From contig NZ_JBASAD010000039.1 of NCBI RefSeq assembly GCF_049650445.1, forward strand, positions 1 through 54,126: a stretch of 54,126 nt of DNA, read 5' to 3'. Positions 51,260-54,126 of this stretch are shown in pieces. A program made the position numbers and the translations under genes. The notes beneath the pieces were generated by a model. It saw nothing but the letters and a program-made list of their open reading frames with translations. It was not told the DNA's origin and did no database searches. The stretch comes from Castellaniella sp049650445. Lineage in GTDB: Bacteria; Pseudomonadota; Gammaproteobacteria; Burkholderiales; Burkholderiaceae_B. Numbering within the stretch: the first letter of the stretch is position 1; every line of letters starts with the position of its first letter.

Positions 51260-52591
51260 TCAATCACCCCCAGCCGGAGCCCACGCAAACGCCAGCATGA
51301 GAATCAGATAGCCCCATTCCGACATCTCGGTCGTGAAGGTATTGAGCATCAGCGACGTGCCGTAGGCCAGCGCCGAACCTGCAGCAGCCACGACAAACAG
51401 GCCCTGGGCAGACCGGTCGCCCCGCCGCAGGACCCGCCAGACCGGCAGCGCCGCAGCCACCAGAAAGCCCAGCATGCCGACCAGCCCCAGCACACCGAAA
51501 TCCCCCAACGCCGCCAGATAAGCGTTATGGACCACCATCTGCGTCCCGGTGCCGATATCCGCCCCCGTCGCACCGAAACCGCAGCCCAGCGGCCAACAGG
51601 CCTCGATCTGCCCCAGGCTGGCCCGCAGCAGCTTGATGCGCGCGGGGTCGCCGGCGCCGATCCGGGTTTCGAAGGTCCGATCCAGGGCGCCTTCCAGGAC
51701 GCGGGCCGGCCGGGCCGTCGCGGCTTGGGCCGCAACCGCTGGCGGGGGGGCCGCAGCCCCGACGCCATCCGACACGCTGCCCGCCGTTGTGTTTCCAGCC
51801 CACCACTGCCCCGCCACGCCCAGGTTCGCCCCCGTATTGAGCACCTGCAGACACAGCAACAGGACAAGCGCCGCCCCAAACCACCGAAACTGGCGGCGCA
51901 TCAACGCCCAGCCTCCGCGCCACACAAGAAAGGCGAGAAAGCCGACCGCGGTCGCCCCCAGCAGCAACAGGCCCGTCCGGCTGCCATCGATCAGCACCAG
52001 GAACACACACGCGGCGACCATCAGGCCGTTCCTGGCCCAGGCGCCGGGCGTCTCGACCGCATCCGCCAGGAACACCGGCAGCAAAAAGGCCCCGGCTTTC
52101 CACAACACGCCGTACACCGCCAGGAAGCTGCCTTCCCGGGGGCCGGCAAGCAGGGCCTGTCCGGTGGGATTCCAGACCTTGGACACGGCAAGGCTGACGA
52201 GCACCACCACGACCGTCCAGCCCATCGCCCCGACCAGCCGCCGCCCATCGAGCCGCTCGGCCAGACGCCACATCACCATGAACATGAGCGCAACCACGCC
52301 GATCTTGACCGCCTGATAGGCGGAGACGCCATCGCGATTGAAAGCGGCCGAGAGCAGCATCCCGACGATCAGGATGGCGTAAGAGGCCATCACCCAGCCG
52401 GGCGGCCGGGTTTGGGTGCGGGTCCCCTGGATGTGGCGCGTGACGATCAGCGTCACCACGGCCCACAGCCCCCATGCGCCCCAGTACCCCAGGGGAGACA
52501 CGAGATCCCGCAGGCTGCCCGACACCATCAGGACCAGGGACGCCGTCAACAATGCGACAGGAAGCCTGTCGCTCATCACCACTCGTCCCAA
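51260..52591 (-). CDS. O-antigen ligase/polymerase-like membrane protein (paralogue of the fusion's N-terminal half)
   Basis: The 443-residue polytopic protein aligns from end to end with residues 1-425 of the fusion protein: LGYWGAWGLWAV, REGSFLAVYGVLWKAGAFLLPVFLAD, LIDGSRTGLL, GCGFGAT, VVHNAYLAALGDFGVLGLVGMLGFLVAAALP and TTEMSEWGYLILMLAFAWAP. An Ala/Pro-rich periplasmic insertion (about 285-315) is its own. It stops 3 residues after the point where the fusion continues into its linker. A TTG start at 52591 lies 5 bp after GGGGAGGG; GTG at 52582 and ATG at 52576 are alternatives. It would polymerise or ligate glycan repeat units on the periplasmic side. Confidence 0.85.
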   Translation of the reverse strand: MGRVVMSDRLPVALLTASLVLMVSGSLRDLVSPLGYWGAWGLWAVVTLIVTRHIQGTRTQTRPPGWVMASYAILIVGMLLSAAFNRDGVSAYQAVKIGVVALMFMVMWRLAERLDGRRLVGAMGWTVVVVLVSLAVSKVWNPTGQALLAGPREGSFLAVYGVLWKAGAFLLPVFLADAVETPGAWARNGLMVAACVFLVLIDGSRTGLLLLGATAVGFLAFLVWRGGWALMRRQFRWFGAALVLLLCLQVLNTGANLGVAGQWWAGNTTAGSVSDGVGAAAPPPAVAAQAATARPARVLEGALDRTFETRIGAGDPARIKLLRASLGQIEACWPLGCGFGATGADIGTGTQMVVHNAYLAALGDFGVLGLVGMLGFLVAAALPVWRVLRRGDRSAQGLFVVAAAGSALAYGTSLMLNTFTTEMSEWGYLILMLAFAWAPAGGD

Positions 52592-52683
52592 AAAAACCCT
52601 CCCCTGGCTGTCTGGATGCCCAAGGCATCAGGTTAGCAGTGAAAGACTATACGAATGGTTAGGGATTATTAGATGAAGTACGG
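52587..52683. repeat. Direct repeat B (upstream of the second ligase-like gene)
   Basis: This copy of the repeat at 49197-49289 shares GTTAGCAG-GAA, TATACGAATGGTTAGGG (52649-52665) and ATGAAGTACGG (52673-52683). The pair encloses the second ligase-like gene and the ATPase-STAS-PIN cassette. Confidence 0.75.
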
Positions 52684-52693
52684 GGGGATTTCA

Positions 52694-53554
52694 TCAGACA
52701 GTTTCTTTGCCTGGCAGCTTTCCAGAGCGCCTTTCGAGCTTCCTTTCATCGGATTTCACCCGCCGCTCCAGCTTCTTGATGTCTTCTTCCGCCGGCAGAT
52801 GCTCTGGCCGGATGCCCCGTTGCCCGAGCATGCCGCGTACGCTGAGATTGTTTTGCACGTGCTCGTCGGTGATCCTGACCTCTCCGCGCAGATCCGCCTG
52901 CTGCACATTGTGGTTAGTCATCTCGGTAGCCAGATTCTTGGCCGCGATGGTGAGCGTTGGCAGGAAATCTGCCAGTGGACGGGCCGGAGCAACGCCCAGG
53001 CGGTCTTTCATCTTCTGGGTACTATTGCCGCCAAACAACGCGGTATCACCCCTGGAGCGGATACGGCCAAAGCCAGCATCATCCACACCACGCTCGTAGA
53101 TGTTCTGGGACAGGGATTTTTCTGATTCACGCAGGCGGTCACGGGCATCCAAGCGAGCCTGCAAACGCATGCGTTCCTCGATCAGCTCCTGCTTGCGAGT
53201 CTGCGTGGCGAAGTAGCTCTGGGCAAACGCGATCGCCTCTTTACGAGGGTCGCCGTTCATCGCGATCAGATAGCAGGCATAGCGGGTAAGCATGAAATCA
53301 TCAATCGGTCGCTCGGCTCCGCTACCCACCGAGACCATTTTCGTGACGCCACGAAAATGGTCTCCCACACCGTAACCCGTTGATTCACAAGCCTCCATGG
53401 CGCGCCGGATAGCGGTCAGGAAGTTCTCCCAACGCGCGTAGCCCAGGGGTTCCTGCAAATCGCGAGCATACCAGAACTCGATGTTCTCGCTGGGAATCAC
53501 CTGTGCCATTGCGTCAAGGTGATTTTGTATCCGCTGGATCAGTTCGTTGACCAT
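52694..53554 (-). CDS. dinD: DNA-damage-inducible protein D
   Basis: The 286-residue protein matches the DinD family: NIEFWYARDLQEPLGYARWENF (BRO-N-like start), DHFRGVTKMVSVGSGAERPIDDFMLTRYACYLIAMNGDPRK, ETQTRKQE-like segment TRKQELIEERMRLQAR, and the C-terminal HNVQQADLRGEVRITDEHVQNNLSVR. E. coli DinD is SOS-induced and inhibits RecA filament activity. No LexA box (CTG-N10-CAG) is visible upstream here. The gene sits inside the polysaccharide locus between the WbpM-type gene and the second ligase gene, where it looks like an insertion. Confidence 0.92.
   Translation of the reverse strand: MVNELIQRIQNHLDAMAQVIPSENIEFWYARDLQEPLGYARWENFLTAIRRAMEACESTGYGVGDHFRGVTKMVSVGSGAERPIDDFMLTRYACYLIAMNGDPRKEAIAFAQSYFATQTRKQELIEERMRLQARLDARDRLRESEKSLSQNIYERGVDDAGFGRIRSRGDTALFGGNSTQKMKDRLGVAPARPLADFLPTLTIAAKNLATEMTNHNVQQADLRGEVRITDEHVQNNLSVRGMLGQRGIRPEHLPAEEDIKKLERRVKSDERKLERRSGKLPGKETV
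53331..53364. repeat. Perfect 15-bp inverted repeat inside dinD
   Basis: GAGACCATTTTCGTG (53331-53345) and CACGAAAATGGTCTC (53350-53364) are exact reverse complements around ACGC. The arms encode the two conserved parts of the DHFRGVTKMV motif, so coding constraint accounts for some but not obviously all of the symmetry. Confidence 0.85.
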
Positions 53555-53629
53555 GGGAGAAACCTAGAGGAAAGGCACATCATTGTTAGCCTAGCATAGA
53601 CAGCATTAGACGCAAGCTAGACAAATACA

Positions 53630-54126
53630 TCACCCCCTAGGCTCATACTCCGGCACCCACTGTTTCAACCCCGCCCGCACATCCACATCCTCTTGCGGCC
53701 CCCGGGCCAGCCAAGCCAGCACGCCCTCGTAAAACGCCTCCGGCACCGCGCGCGACCGCGCGATACGCAGTTTCTCGTGAGGGGTCGGCAGAGTCTCCTC
53801 TGCGTCGGCCAGCAGCTCCTCGTACAGCTTTTCCCCAGGACGCAGGCCGGTGAATTCGATGTGGATCTCGTCTTCGGTGAAACCCGACAGACGGATCATG
53901 TTGCGCGCCAAGTCAACGATCTTGACGGGCGCGCCCATGTCCAGGACGAAGATCTCGCCGCCCTGCCCCATCGCAGCCGCCTGCAGCACGAGCTGCGCGG
54001 CTTCGGGGATGGACATGAAATAGCGGTTGATCTCCGGGTGCGTCACGGTCACCGGCCCGCCATGCGCGATCTGGGCCTGGAATTTCGGGATCACACTGCC
54101 CGTGCTGCCCAGCACATTGCCGAAAC
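53630..54126 (-). CDS. Nucleoside-diphosphate sugar epimerase/dehydratase (WbpM/CapD family), C-terminal part
   Basis: The frame is open to the window edge, so the N-terminal part is missing. The 165 visible residues include FGNVLGSTGSVIPKFQAQI, VTVTHPEINRYFMSIPEAAQLVLQAAAM, GEIFVLDMGAPVKIVDLARNMIRLSG and FTGLRPGEKLYEELL, the C-terminal hallmark of WbpM/CapD/PglF UDP-GlcNAc 4,6-dehydratases. Such enzymes make precursors of deoxy and diacetamido sugars used as the first sugar of O-antigen or capsule. This fits the PglA-like glycosyltransferase and the sugar-phosphate transferase downstream. It is separated from the rest of the locus by dinD. Confidence 0.93.
   Translation of the reverse strand, partial: FGNVLGSTGSVIPKFQAQIAHGGPVTVTHPEINRYFMSIPEAAQLVLQAAAMGQGGEIFVLDMGAPVKIVDLARNMIRLSGFTEDEIHIEFTGLRPGEKLYEELLADAEETLPTPHEKLRIARSRAVPEAFYEGVLAWLARGPQEDVDVRAGLKQWVPEYEPRG

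Noticed and set aside
53554..53630. Possible LexA box upstream of dinD
   Set aside because: The best candidate starts CTG but lacks the CAG half at the proper spacing, so no SOS box is claimed.
1..54126. CRISPR array or rRNA genes
   Set aside because: No regularly spaced long repeats and no rRNA-like sequence were seen; the only evenly spaced repeats are the three hip operators.

Overview
The window reads as a chromosomal segment of a high-GC betaproteobacterium, most likely of the Alcaligenaceae (Bordetella/Achromobacter/Castellaniella neighbourhood). I base this on the gshA type, the di-haem cytochrome c5, the nirC-nirB-nirD-cobA-cysG order, the rep-priA-hemE block and a TRAP-fed sugar-acid operon. 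This is inference from gene content; no searches were run.

Layout. 1-125 is the end of an IS21-like element. 293-1001 holds a stand-alone LuxR-type HTH gene converging on a lipoprotein gene. 1114-10031 is a leftward nine-gene sugar-acid operon: lactonase, uronate dehydrogenase, 2-hydroxyacid dehydrogenase, TRAP transporter PMQ, DHDPS-family lyase, mandelate-racemase-group dehydratase and gulonate-dehydrogenase-like enzyme. It is faced by a divergent LysR gene. Together these would import a uronate or aldarate, oxidise it, open the lactone, dehydrate it and split or dehydrate the keto-deoxy acid. The first gene's ribosome-binding site lies in a perfect 12-bp hairpin. Then come gshA, a hipBA module with three evenly spaced operators, tRNA-Arg(CCG), a cytochrome c5, a nitronate monooxygenase/enoyl-CoA hydratase pair and a small basic protein. 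These are followed by rep and priA, hemE, and an AGCS amino-acid/sodium symporter.

25.9-33 kb carries an atypical Fis-type regulator and a D-Ala-D-Ala dipeptide uptake and cleavage operon (ddpXABCDF). 33.2-38.9 kb is the nitrite assimilation operon with siroheme genes, behind a textbook sigma-54 promoter. 39-42.2 kb is a patchwork of a decayed ATPase gene, glutathione transferase, yegP, yqaE, a broken higBA toxin-antitoxin pair and a small channel-like membrane protein.

42.2-54.1 kb is a leftward surface-polysaccharide locus. It has a flippase, three glycosyltransferases, an O-antigen ligase/polymerase-like protein and the end of a WbpM/CapD-type gene. Its last gene joins an O-antigen ligase/polymerase domain to a polyprenyl-phosphate sugar-phosphate transferase in one 867-residue protein. 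A second copy of the ligase domain, without the transferase, sits upstream together with an AT-richer three-gene cassette: a GHKL ATPase with a STAS-like N-terminus, a STAS-like DUF4325 protein and a PIN-domain nuclease. That whole block is bounded by imperfect direct repeats of about 95 bp. The cassette and the fusion protein are my best candidates for undescribed biology here.
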